A stretch of DNA of 20,686 nt from Chloroflexota bacterium (lineage in GTDB: Bacteria; Chloroflexota; Limnocylindria; Limnocylindrales; CSP1-4), in contig JACCYW010000123.1 of NCBI GenBank assembly GCA_013696275.1, positions 1 through 20,686 of the forward strand. Direction: 5' to 3'. The notes under the pieces are model-generated. The model ran no database searches. It worked only from the letters and a program-made list of their open reading frames with translations, and was not told the origin of the DNA. Shown here in pieces: positions 1 to 6,738 of this stretch; position 1 is the first letter of the stretch; each line of letters starts with the position of its first letter. The translations under genes and the position numbers were made by a program.

Positions 1-2
1 TC

Positions 3-263
3 GCCATCACGACCTTCTATGCCGGGTCCAAGCGCATCGGCGCGGCGAATGCTTCGCTGGTCAGCACGGTCGAGCCGATCTACACCATCACGCTGGCGAC
101 GATCCTGTTCGGCGAGGCGCTCACGCCAGTGCAACTCCTGGGCGGCGCGCTGGTCATCGGTGGCGTGCTCCTGGCTCAGACGGCAAGACCTGCAGCGGCC
201 GAAGCCGTCGAACCTCGGGCTCGTTCTACTCCGCCGGCTCCCGTTCCGCTGCCCGACCGGTAG
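3..263 (+). CDS. EamA/DMT-family transporter, C-terminal fragment
   Basis: Frame 3 is open from the window edge to a TAG at 261-263 and gives 86 residues; the start lies outside the window. The fragment contains the end of an EamA (drug/metabolite transporter) repeat: a segment with GAANASLVSTVEPIYTI, where the Val-Glu-Pro is typical of the family, then a short loop (GEALTPVQLLGGALVIGG) and a last membrane helix ending LLAQTA. A Pro/Ala/Arg-rich tail of about 25 residues follows and is probably cytoplasmic. EamA proteins are inner-membrane permeases for metabolites or amino acids; the substrate cannot be read from this fragment. It could be one of several EamA subtypes, but the family call is firm. 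Confidence 0.85.
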   Translation, partial: AITTFYAGSKRIGAANASLVSTVEPIYTITLATILFGEALTPVQLLGGALVIGGVLLAQTARPAAAEAVEPRARSTPPAPVPLPDR

Positions 264-332
264 GGCGATCCACCCGGCGTACCTTCCGGGCGACCCAGGC
301 ATCCCATGTCGAAGGTGCATCCCTTGGCGGGC

Positions 333-555
333 TCAGCTCTTCCGGTACTCCCGATACTGCCGTGTGATTCCGTTAGGTGGGTCGGGTCTGATGTGGACCT
401 CCTCCGACACCATTTTCTTCACCTGCCCTGGCCAGCTCTGCATCGTCGGGCCATAATTGCGCCAGGACGGTGGGATCCCATGCCCCGAGAAGGCAGGCCA
501 ACCTCGGCGAGATAGTGATGCATGCCACCATGCCGTGAGGATTCGTGTTCCTCAT
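333..555 (-). pseudogene. Possible frame-broken small gene behind a strong RBS
   Basis: On the minus strand AGGAGGAGACG precedes an ATG at 555, one of the best Shine-Dalgarno sequences in the window. The frame opened there runs 60 residues to 373 but looks poorly protein-like after the first third. A second frame (stop 333) reads from about position 475 into a plausible polar segment containing SWRNYGPTMQSWPGQVKKM and ending QYREYRKS, with no start of its own. A third frame contains MHHYLAEVGLPSRGMG. The good-looking pieces in different frames suggest a small gene with one or two frameshifts, or a sequencing error. I do not recognise the family, and chance open frames remain possible. Confidence 0.25.
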
Positions 556-581
556 CGTCTCCTCCTATTTCGATTCCTTAG

Positions 582-920
582 TCAACTGGTCCGTATCCTG
601 CGCCTCCAGAGGAGGAGTCCAAATGCCGCCGAGAGCGCGAGGAAAGCCACTGGCATCGCCGCGTCCCGTATAGGTTCCGGCAAGACCGTGGCCGTGTCTG
701 GCTGATGGCAAGCAGTGGACGTCGTTGGGTGCAGGTAACCGCCTCCCTCCGTGGCGCCGGCAAGCTCCTCCGTAGCCGATCCGTTAGCGTTGCGGCGCAC
801 GATATTAATCGAACCCGGCGCTGCGAGAGAGTCCAGTACCAAGGCGCAGTCGTCGACCTGCCGGACACTCACCGCCGTAGGATCTGTGGTGTGGTTCGCG
901 GCTGTGGGCGAGGAAGCCAC
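582..920 (-). CDS. Possible small exported protein with C-terminal membrane anchor
   Basis: This 112-codon ORF starts at GTG 920. Its N-terminal two thirds are low in recognisable features and contain no signal peptide. The last 40 residues look like a cell-surface anchor: a PDTATVLPEP stretch, a hydrophobic segment MPVAFLALSAAFGLLLW, and a basic end RRRIRTS. This layout is seen at the C-terminus of many secreted, membrane-anchored proteins. Without a signal peptide or a clear ribosome binding site it is more likely the 3' end of a decayed gene than a functional one. In-frame stops lie about 15-20 codons upstream of the GTG. It could also be a chance ORF. Confidence 0.3.
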   Translation of the reverse strand: MASSPTAANHTTDPTAVSVRQVDDCALVLDSLAAPGSINIVRRNANGSATEELAGATEGGGYLHPTTSTACHQPDTATVLPEPIRDAAMPVAFLALSAAFGLLLWRRRIRTS

Positions 921-1008
921 TCCCTGCCACTGTCGCCCCTCTGGGTACGATCGTCACTCTGGAGACGATCACGATCTATCCGCGGTCGGGGAGCCACCCG
1001 CGGGGCGC

Positions 1009-1014
1009 TACCCT
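1009..1014 (+). promoter_or_regulatory. -10 box for a leaderless FAH-like transcript
   Basis: TACCCT lies exactly 6 nt before the GTG at 1021, and there is no Shine-Dalgarno sequence. Transcription would start at or next to the start codon. The same geometry recurs at several other genes in this window, which supports the call. No convincing -35 box is visible. Confidence 0.5.
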
Positions 1015-1020
1015 CCGGTC

Positions 1021-1893
1021 GTGAGGCTCGTCAGTCATCTGGAAGGTGGCGTAGAACGCTTGGGCGTGGACCGTAACGGACGGGTCATCGCCGTCTCCGA
1101 GCTGCTGGAGAACGGACCGTCAACCATGGCCGGTCTGCTCGCCGATCCCGACGCACTCGACCGATTGCGCGGCGCCGTCACCGCCACCCTCCGGTCACCG
1201 ACGGCCGGGACGCCGATAGAAGGGCTCACCCTCCTCGCTCCTGTCCCAAGGCCAGGCAAGATCATCGCCGTTGGGCTCAACTACGCAGACCACGCGGCGG
1301 AGGGAGGCCGGCCGGCACCTGAGGAGCCGGTCCTCTTTGCCAAGTTTCCCACTGCCGTCGTCGGCCCCGGCGCTGAGATCACCTGGGATCCGACGCTCAC
1401 CCTGCAGGTCGACGTGGAGGCCGAGCTGGCGGTGATCATCGGCCGGACGGCCCGTCACGTGCCCCTGGAGAGCGCGCTCGATCACGTCCTCGGTTACACC
1501 TGCCTGAACGACGTCTCTGCGCGCGACCTCCAGCTGAGGGACAAGCAGTTCACGCGGGCCAAGTCGCTCGACACGTTCTGCCCGATGGGACCTGCCCTGA
1601 TCACCGCGGATGAGATCACTGACCCCCAGGCACTGCGGATCAGCAGCACGGTCGATGGAGAGGTTTGGCAGGACGGCACCACGGCCGACATGATCTTCCC
1701 GATCGCAGAGTTGATCGCTTTCTGCTCCCGAGCCTTCACCCTCGAACCAGGCGACGTCATCGCGACCGGAACACCGGCGGGCGTCGGTCTCTATCACGAC
1801 CCGCCACGCTTCCTGCGAGACGCCGCCAGGGTGGTCATCGAGATCGACGCCATCGGCCGCCTATCGAACCGCTGCCGCGAGATGCCCGCTTGA
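1021..1893 (+). CDS. Fumarylacetoacetate hydrolase family protein (FAHD1-like)
   Basis: The 290-residue product has the FAH-fold catalytic domain from about residue 75 to the end. Visible landmarks are KIIAVGLNYADHAAE (80-94), metal ligands in VDVEAELAVIIG (Glu133, Glu135) and CLNDVSARDLQ (Asp164), the QFTRAKSLDTFCPMGP loop, and GDVIATGTPAGVG (244-256). Such enzymes cleave or decarboxylate acylpyruvates, oxaloacetate or ring-cleavage products in a Mg2+-dependent way; the exact substrate is not predictable. The frame stays open upstream to 751, but GTG 1021 gives the family's usual length and sits 6 nt behind a -10 box. A small ORF overlaps its stop codon. It is a distant paralogue of the fumarylacetoacetase at 11906. 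Confidence 0.92.
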   Translation: MRLVSHLEGGVERLGVDRNGRVIAVSELLENGPSTMAGLLADPDALDRLRGAVTATLRSPTAGTPIEGLTLLAPVPRPGKIIAVGLNYADHAAEGGRPAPEEPVLFAKFPTAVVGPGAEITWDPTLTLQVDVEAELAVIIGRTARHVPLESALDHVLGYTCLNDVSARDLQLRDKQFTRAKSLDTFCPMGPALITADEITDPQALRISSTVDGEVWQDGTTADMIFPIAELIAFCSRAFTLEPGDVIATGTPAGVGLYHDPPRFLRDAARVVIEIDAIGRLSNRCREMPA

Positions 1894-2015
1894 ACGTCGT
1901 CGATGTCGACCGCGTCCTGGAGAGATGCGGTTTCGTGGCCATCGGTCGCGACGCCAGCTTTGTCCCGGCGCGTGGCGAAGAGGTCGAGGAGCTGATCTTC
2001 CACCTCGACCGCTAG
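1890..2015 (+). CDS. Small protein coupled to the FAH-like gene
   Basis: A TTG at 1890 overlaps the TGA of the preceding gene (TTGA), the same arrangement that joins argJ to argB in this window. The ORF encodes 41 residues with a protein-like, amphipathic composition: VDRVLERCGFVAIGRDASF, then an acidic stretch EEVEELIFHLDR at the end. No known family is recognised. Its stop lies 12 nt from the stop of the convergent aminotransferase gene, so it fills the space fully. The start/stop overlap and sensible sequence support it; its small size and rare start codon keep confidence moderate. Confidence 0.42.
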   Translation: MNVVDVDRVLERCGFVAIGRDASFVPARGEEVEELIFHLDR

Positions 2016-2035
2016 CGGCTCGGCCTGCTAGCCGC
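2015..2035. terminator. Hairpin between convergent genes, possible bidirectional terminator
   Basis: GCGGCT (2015-2020) and AGCCGC (2030-2035) form a perfect 6-bp stem around a 9-nt loop, placed exactly across the two convergent stop codons at 2013-2015 and 2028-2030. There is no T tract on either side, so it would be an atypical terminator or simply an mRNA-end hairpin. Confidence 0.35.
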
Positions 2036-3377
2036 CCGGCATCGTCGCGAGGGCTTCCTCGAAGATGCCCAGCGCCTCCGCCACCTCCTCCGCGCTCACG
2101 TCGAGAGGCGCGATCCAGCGCACGATGTTGTGGTCGACGCCACAAGTCAGTAGCAGCAGACCAAGGTCCGCGCAACGCGCGATCACGGCGTCACCAAGGG
2201 CGCCATCCGGCTCTCGGGTCGACCGGTCCCGGACGAACTCCACGCCGATCATCAAGCCAAGCCCGCGCACATCCCCGATGCGCACATCCGACGCCATCAA
2301 CCGTCGCAGACCGGCCATCAGCTCCGCGCCGCGCGCGGCGGCGTTGGCCACCAGGTCCCCGCTCTCGACGGACTCCAGGACCGCCAGACCAGCCGCACAG
2401 GCGACCGGGTTGCCGCCGAAGGTGGAGCCATGGGCGCCCAGCCCCCAGGCCTCCTGGAGGGCGCGCGACGAGACCACGGCCCCGAGTGGCAGTCCGTTGG
2501 CGATACCCTTGGCGAGGACGACGACATCGGGCACGATGCCCGCCCACTCGAAGGCCCACATCCGGCCGGTCCGGCCGTAGCCGCATTGGATCTCGTCGCA
2601 GATGAGCATGATCCCGTGCTCGTCGCACAGCTCGCGCAGGCCGCGCAGGAACGCCACCGGCGCGGGCGTGTAGCCGCCCTCGCCCTGCACCGGTTCGATC
2701 AGCATCGCCGCCACGGTCTGCGGGCCGGCATCCTCCACCGACCGTCGAACCGCCGCCAGACAGGCCTCCGTGGCGCGCTCCTCGTCGCCACCGAAATCGT
2801 GATAGGCGTCCGGGAAGGGCAGGATCGACACCTCCGGCAGCAGCGGGCCGTGGCCACGCTGATAGTTGGGGTTGGATGTCGTCGCCGAGAGCGAGCCGAA
2901 GGTGCGCCCGTGAAAGGCGCGCGAGAAGGCGACGATGCCGGTCCGTCCGGTCGCTCGTCGACAGAGCTTCATCGCCCCTTCTACGGCTTCCGTGCCCGAG
3001 TTGGCCAGGAAGACCGAGTCGAGCGAGCTCGGCATGATCGCCGCGATGGCCTCGGCCAGCGCGGACACCGGCTCGACATAGCCAAGGCCGCTGCAAACAT
3101 GAAGAAGTCGATCGACTTGCTGGTGGATGGCCGCCGTGACCCCCGGATGCCGGTGGCCGAGCACGGTGACGGCCAGGCCGCAGGCGAAGTCCAGATAGGC
3201 ATGGCCTTCCGCGTCGAAGAGTCGGTGGCCATCGCCGTGGTCCCAACGGCGCTGGAAGTAGCGCGCCAGGGCCGGCGATAGATGGTCCGCATCGGAGGCA
3301 CCGCTGGCGCCGCTGGCCCGGGCGGTGGCTAGGGCGCTGCTTCGGTCGGTGGTCGCAGTGGCCGCTGCGTTCGTCAT
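2028..3377 (-). CDS. Class-III PLP aminotransferase (GabT/ArgD-like)
   Basis: The 449-residue protein shows the class-III (acetylornithine/4-aminobutyrate) fold: SGTEAVEGAMK for phosphate binding, EPVQGEGGY, the PLP-ring Asp in ICDEIQCGYGRTG (Asp261) and the Schiff-base lysine in LAKGIANGLPLGA (Lys290), then HGSTFGGNP. Length and motifs resemble 4-aminobutyrate aminotransferase more than the shorter ArgD of about 390-400 residues. It is nevertheless the only transaminase beside the divergent argC-argJ-argB genes, so it may serve as acetylornithine aminotransferase. An ATG lies at 3383, but AGGAG ends right before it and is 6 nt from the second ATG at 3377, which I prefer. The N-terminal 30 residues are Ala/Ser/Thr-rich. 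It lies 13-19 nt behind the DUF5612 gene and is probably co-transcribed. Confidence 0.9.
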   Translation of the reverse strand: MTNAAATATTDRSSALATARASGASGASDADHLSPALARYFQRRWDHGDGHRLFDAEGHAYLDFACGLAVTVLGHRHPGVTAAIHQQVDRLLHVCSGLGYVEPVSALAEAIAAIMPSSLDSVFLANSGTEAVEGAMKLCRRATGRTGIVAFSRAFHGRTFGSLSATTSNPNYQRGHGPLLPEVSILPFPDAYHDFGGDEERATEACLAAVRRSVEDAGPQTVAAMLIEPVQGEGGYTPAPVAFLRGLRELCDEHGIMLICDEIQCGYGRTGRMWAFEWAGIVPDVVVLAKGIANGLPLGAVVSSRALQEAWGLGAHGSTFGGNPVACAAGLAVLESVESGDLVANAAARGAELMAGLRRLMASDVRIGDVRGLGLMIGVEFVRDRSTREPDGALGDAVIARCADLGLLLLTCGVDHNIVRWIAPLDVSAEEVAEALGIFEEALATMPGG

Positions 3378-3396
3378 GTCCATCTCCTGCTTGGGC

Positions 3397-4137
3397 TCAG
3401 TAACGCCGGCCGCGCTGGCGACCTATGTCGAAGAGTGCAGTGTCAGCGACGGCCATCACGGCCATCGTGCCGGCCTGGACCGGATCGGACACCACTAGAT
3501 CGGCCGCGTCAGTCACCGACCCGACCATGTTGAGGGCCACCACCGGGATGCCCGTGGCCCGCAGTTCGCGGACCGCTTGCGTTATGTCGCCACCCATGAT
3601 GGCGCCAGCCAGCACCAGCACGTGCGCCCGGGGCAGGTCGGCGACTGCCCGGACAGCCGCTGCGATGCGGTCCTCACCGACCAGCGGGATAGTGTCGACG
3701 CTGATGCGCTCGCCGCGCAGGTTGTGGCGGTCGGCCTCGCTCACGGCACCCAGGTTCACCTGAGCCACCTGGGCCCCGCCGCCGATGACGATGACCCGTT
3801 TGCCGAAGACCTGTCCAAGCGTCGGCCGCAGGTCCGTGACGGCCACGCCCGGCAGCGCTTCCAGCGCGGCCACCGCCGACGCGCCATCGAGGTCCCGGAA
3901 CTCGATGTCGATCACCCGCTGCACCTCCGGCTCGCCCCTGGTGGCGGGAAAGACGGTCATCGACGTCAGGTCGCCGCCGGCGTCCCGGAGCGCGGCGAGA
4001 ACGGCCACCGGATCGGCGTCGGCACGGATACGGACACTGATCTTGGCGGCCGATCGACCCGGCGCGTCGATGAGCAGGTCGGGATACTCCGACCGAGAAG
4101 CACCCGGCTCCGGTCCCAACTCGTTGGCCTCCGACAT
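3397..4137 (-). CDS. ACT-domain and DUF5612 protein
   Basis: This 246-residue protein has two parts. Residues 30-105 look like an ACT-type ligand-binding domain (KISVRIRADADPVAVLAALR and the strand pattern around EVQRVIDIEF). Residues 110-240 match what I recall of DUF5612, known mainly from archaea: GKRVIVIGGGAQVAQVNLGA, SEADRHNLRGERISVDTIP, LAGAIMGGDIT, and SDPVQAGTMAVMAVADTA. The function is unknown; a Rossmann-like small-molecule-binding role with amino-acid sensing is plausible. ATG 4137 is chosen because CATAGT lies 6 nt upstream; the open frame runs further up but overlaps the divergent promoter. It is the first gene of a pair with the aminotransferase and diverges from the arginine operon, suggesting a link to amino-acid metabolism. 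Confidence 0.8.
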   Translation of the reverse strand: MSEANELGPEPGASRSEYPDLLIDAPGRSAAKISVRIRADADPVAVLAALRDAGGDLTSMTVFPATRGEPEVQRVIDIEFRDLDGASAVAALEALPGVAVTDLRPTLGQVFGKRVIVIGGGAQVAQVNLGAVSEADRHNLRGERISVDTIPLVGEDRIAAAVRAVADLPRAHVLVLAGAIMGGDITQAVRELRATGIPVVALNMVGSVTDAADLVVSDPVQAGTMAVMAVADTALFDIGRQRGRRY

Positions 4138-4143
4138 GCCGGC

Positions 4144-4149
4144 ACTATG
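4144..4149 (-). promoter_or_regulatory. -10 box for the DUF5612 gene
   Basis: On the minus strand CATAGT lies 6 nt before ATG 4137 and matches TATAAT at four positions. There is no Shine-Dalgarno sequence, so the transcript is probably leaderless. Confidence 0.42.
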
Positions 4150-4160
4150 GCACGCGGTCG

Positions 4161-4176
4161 GGCTGCGGGCGCAGCC
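4161..4176. promoter_or_regulatory. Inverted repeat between divergent promoters, operator candidate
   Basis: GGCTGC-GGGC-GCAGCC is a perfect 6-bp inverted repeat. It lies between the predicted -10 box of the minus-strand DUF5612 gene and that of the plus-strand arg operon, ending 1 nt before the latter. It covers the -35/-10 spacer on the arg side and the expected -35 position on the other side, so one bound protein could control both. It could also be a chance feature of GC-rich DNA. Confidence 0.4.
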
Positions 4177-4177
4177 G

Positions 4178-4183
4178 TACACT
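4178..4183 (+). promoter_or_regulatory. -10 box of the arg operon
   Basis: TACACT lies 7 nt before the ATG at 4191, the start of the short leader ORF, and about 97 nt before argC. The spacing matches the other leaderless starts in the window. Confidence 0.48.
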
Positions 4184-4190
4184 GGCCGCG

Positions 4191-4283
4191 ATGGGCATCC
4201 CCGCCGACGAGCACAGGCCGCGGAGTCGGCAGCACGACTTCCAGCGGATCCAAGCCGCGTCGTCGGCGCTGGGACGGTCGTGA
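4191..4283 (+). CDS. Short leader ORF upstream of argC
   Basis: An ATG 7 nt behind a -10 box opens a 30-codon ORF whose TGA overlaps the GTG start of argC (GTGA at 4280-4283). Five of the 30 codons are Arg (one AGG, four CGG), three of them within codons 9-13 (HRPRSRQ). The peptide has no recognisable domain. Its position suggests translation of argC by coupling from this ORF, and perhaps an arginine-responsive leader. In a high-GC genome CGG codons are common, so the Arg content alone is weak evidence. It could instead be only an untranslated leader. Confidence 0.42.
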   Translation: MGIPADEHRPRSRQHDFQRIQAASSALGRS

Positions 4284-5389
4284 CCAGCACCGTACAACGG
4301 ATGGACGACGTCGTCACGCGGGTGGACGACGTCGCCACGGTGGCTCTCGGCGGGCGCGCTCGCATCCGGGTCGGGATCGTGGGTGCCACCGGCTATGTGG
4401 GCGGAGAGCTGATCCGCCTCCTGGCCCGTCATCCGAACGTGCGGCTGATCGGACTCCAGGGTCGCGAGCGGGACCAGGAACCTGTGACGGTCAGCCATCC
4501 ACACCTGGCCCGGACGGAGCTGCGCATCGACGCGGCCATGGCCAGGGATATCGATGCCGTGTTCTTGGCCTTGCCCCACGGGACCGCCGCCACGATGGTC
4601 CCGGAGCTGGTGGCGCGAGGCGTCACCGTCATCGACCAGGGGCCTGATTTCCGGCTGCGCGATCCGGCCGACTATCCGCGCTGGTACGGCTTCGAGCACC
4701 CCTCCCCCGACCTCCTGTCCCAGGCGGTGTACGGCCTGCCCGAACTACACCGCGCCCAACTGCACGGCCTGGCAGAGGGCTCGGCGGCCGTCATCGGCTC
4801 GCCCGGCTGCTATCCCACGGCCACGCTCCTGGCGTTGGCACCGCTGGCCAGCCAGGGCCTCATCGACGATCTCGTGGTCGACGCCAAGAGTGGCGTCTCG
4901 GGGGCCGGGCGGGAGGCCAGACCGGAGCTCACCTTCGCCGAGGTCGACGAGAGCGTCAAGGCGTATGGGATCGGTGGGCATCGACATGCGGCGGAGATCG
5001 AGCAGGAGCTCGCCTCCCTGGGCGCGTCAGGCGGCCCGGTCGACTTCCTGCCGCACCTGGTGCCGATGACCAGAGGCATCCTATCGGCCTGCCACGTGCG
5101 GCCCGCGCGACCGGTCACCCAGGGGGAGCTCGACGCCCTCTATCAGCAGGCTTATGTCGACGAGCCGTTCGTTCGTGTCGTTGGTCAGCCGCCGGCGACC
5201 AAGCAGGTCACGGGCAGCAACGAGTGTCGCGTCCACGTTTCGGTCGACCAGCGGACCGGGCGGGTGCTGGCCATCGGCGTCATCGACAACCTGGTCAAGG
5301 GTGCTGCCGGCCAGGCGGTGCAGGCATTCGACCTCGCCTTCGACCTGCCCGAGACGGCCGGGTTGGATCAGTTGCCACTGTCGCCATGA
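4280..5389 (+). CDS. argC: N-acetyl-gamma-glutamyl-phosphate reductase
   Basis: ArgC reduces N-acetylglutamyl 5-phosphate to the semialdehyde with NADPH, the third step of ornithine synthesis. The 369-residue product has the nucleotide-binding loop VGIVGATGYVGGEL (31-44), the catalytic cysteine in GSPGCYPTA (Cys177), VDAKSGVSGAGR, the catalytic histidine region GGHRHAAEI (His234/His236) and FLPHLVPMTRGIL. The motif usually written DLSADFRL reads DQGPDFRL here. Residues 1-28 form an extension before the core, containing a duplicated DDV-VT/DDVAT heptad. GTG 4280 is chosen because it overlaps the leader ORF stop; ATG 4301 is the alternative. The stop overlaps argJ by 4 nt (ATGA). Confidence 0.93.
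   Translation: MTSTVQRMDDVVTRVDDVATVALGGRARIRVGIVGATGYVGGELIRLLARHPNVRLIGLQGRERDQEPVTVSHPHLARTELRIDAAMARDIDAVFLALPHGTAATMVPELVARGVTVIDQGPDFRLRDPADYPRWYGFEHPSPDLLSQAVYGLPELHRAQLHGLAEGSAAVIGSPGCYPTATLLALAPLASQGLIDDLVVDAKSGVSGAGREARPELTFAEVDESVKAYGIGGHRHAAEIEQELASLGASGGPVDFLPHLVPMTRGILSACHVRPARPVTQGELDALYQQAYVDEPFVRVVGQPPATKQVTGSNECRVHVSVDQRTGRVLAIGVIDNLVKGAAGQAVQAFDLAFDLPETAGLDQLPLSP
4302..4343 (+). repeat. 21-bp tandem repeat in the argC 5' end
   Basis: Two 21-nt units (4302-4322 and 4323-4343) share TGGACGACGTCG and differ at a few positions. The first contains the perfect 12-nt palindrome GACGACGTCGTC (4304-4315). The translation is a repeated heptad in the N-terminal extension of ArgC. It may be a coding duplication, a DNA-binding site or a hairpin near the start codon. 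Confidence 0.6.
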
Positions 5390-6738
5390 GCATGACGGTG
5401 CGCCTGACGCCCACCGTTTCCGACACAGTGGTGATGCCCCTGGGCTTTTGGGCTGGTGCGGCGACGATGGGTATCAAGGCGTCCGGCCATCCGGACGTGG
5501 CCATGGTCGCCGTGGCCGAGGGCTTGCCCGACGCAGCCGTGGCGGCCGTCTACACCACCAATGCAGTCCTCGCGGCACCCATCATCGTCTCCCAGGGACA
5601 CCTCGCCCAGAACACGCCCGACGGTGGCGGCCGGTTCGGTCGGACCCGCGGTGTGATCTGCACCGCCGGCTGTGCCAATGCCGCCACGGGACCGGACGGC
5701 GAGGAGGACCAGCGCCTGCTGGCATGTGCCATGGCCGAGGGCCTGGACATCGATGCGACCCGCACGCTGGCCCTCTCGACGGGCCTCATCGGGACAAGGC
5801 TGCCAGCACGCCGGATCTACGGCCAGGTCGCAGACCTGGCCAGGGCCGGCCTAGGCGACAGCGCCAGCGACCTCGCCGCCGCCGCCGATGCGATGCGTAC
5901 CACCGACTCGCGCGCCAAGGTCGCCTCGGTCAAGCTCGAGCTTCCCGACACGGCGGGCACAGCGAAATGGGTGACGGTGACCGGCATCGCCAAGGGGGTG
6001 GGCATGATGCATCCTCGGATGGCCACCATGCTCAGCATCCTGATGACAGACGCGCAGGCCGAGCCGGTGGTCCTCCATGAGCTGCTTCAGCGGGCGACCG
6101 TCCAGACATGGGATCAGCTGACGGTCGATGGCGACACGAGCACCAACGACACGGTCTTCCTGCTGGCGTCGGGGGCTTCCGGATGCTCGCCGGTGCTTCC
6201 GGGCTCGACCGCTGCCGACTCCCTCGGCGACGCCATCGGTGCGGTCGCGCGTTCGCTCGCTCGCCAGCAGGCGGCTGATGGAGAGGGCGCCACGACCCTC
6301 ATCAGCTGCACCGTGATGGGCGCCCTCGATGATGCCGAGGCGCGGGCGGTGGCTCGCTCGGTCGTCGGCAGCAGCCTGGTCAAGGCTGCCTTCCACGGTC
6401 GTGACCCCAACTGGGGGAGGATCGTCGCTGCAGCGGGCAACGCGCGGTTGGCTGATGCCGCCATCCTGGTGGCTGCCGGGATGGGCGAGGAAGAGGCGAC
6501 CAGGCGCGCCGGCAGCCCGGTCCGGCTCGATGTGGCCACCTTGCGCGTCCGGCTGTGCGGGGTGGAGGTGTTCGCCGGCGTACCGCGCGGCTTCGATCGC
6601 GAGGCGCTGCGCCGGCTGATGGACGTCCCGGAGGCGACGGTCGAGCTGGATCTGGCGATCGGCCAGGGTCGGGGAGAAGCGTGGGGCTGTGACCTCAGCG
6701 AACGCTACGTCAGAGAGAATTCCGAGTACAGCACTTGA
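5386..6738 (+). CDS. argJ: Glutamate N-acetyltransferase / ornithine acetyltransferase
   Basis: ArgJ moves the acetyl group from N-acetylornithine to glutamate, closing the cyclic pathway; bifunctional forms also use acetyl-CoA, and which type this is cannot be told from sequence alone. The 450-residue precursor has PLGFWAGAATMGIKASG near the N-terminus, the self-cleavage motif KGVGMMHPRMATML with the nucleophile Thr214, DTSTNDTV, DPNWGRIVAAAGNA, and the typical C-terminus WGCDLSERYV. The protein is expected to cleave before Thr214 into alpha and beta chains. Its ATG overlaps the argC stop (ATGA) and its stop overlaps the argB start (TTGA), so translation is probably coupled throughout. Confidence 0.95.
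   Translation: MSMTVRLTPTVSDTVVMPLGFWAGAATMGIKASGHPDVAMVAVAEGLPDAAVAAVYTTNAVLAAPIIVSQGHLAQNTPDGGGRFGRTRGVICTAGCANAATGPDGEEDQRLLACAMAEGLDIDATRTLALSTGLIGTRLPARRIYGQVADLARAGLGDSASDLAAAADAMRTTDSRAKVASVKLELPDTAGTAKWVTVTGIAKGVGMMHPRMATMLSILMTDAQAEPVVLHELLQRATVQTWDQLTVDGDTSTNDTVFLLASGASGCSPVLPGSTAADSLGDAIGAVARSLARQQAADGEGATTLISCTVMGALDDAEARAVARSVVGSSLVKAAFHGRDPNWGRIVAAAGNARLADAAILVAAGMGEEEATRRAGSPVRLDVATLRVRLCGVEVFAGVPRGFDREALRRLMDVPEATVELDLAIGQGRGEAWGCDLSERYVRENSEYST

Larger units (their letters stand above)
264..1020. other. Gene-poor stretch with possible gene remnants
   Basis: These 757 bases between the EamA gene and the FAH-like gene contain no convincing intact gene. The composition looks less GC-rich than the flanking genes, especially at 330-600. 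On the minus strand there are two weak candidates, listed separately: an ORF ending in a membrane-anchor-like tail (582-920) and a strong Shine-Dalgarno sequence followed by a short, frame-broken coding stretch (333-555). The plus-strand frame of the FAH gene remains open upstream of 1021 but does not look like protein there. I see no tRNA, terminator with a T tract, or insertion-sequence ends. Confidence 0.5.

Noticed and set aside
751..1020. N-terminal extension of the FAH-like protein
   Set aside because: The extra 90 residues have no similarity to the family and the region looks non-coding; GTG 1021 has the promoter spacing seen at other genes.
2191..3246. 351-codon minus-strand ORF inside the aminotransferase gene
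   Set aside because: It is a shifted frame of the aminotransferase, with Arg/Gly/Ala-rich sequence and no motif.
2430..3281. 283-codon plus-strand ORF opposite the aminotransferase
   Set aside because: Antisense to an obvious PLP enzyme; no recognisable domain or ribosome binding site.
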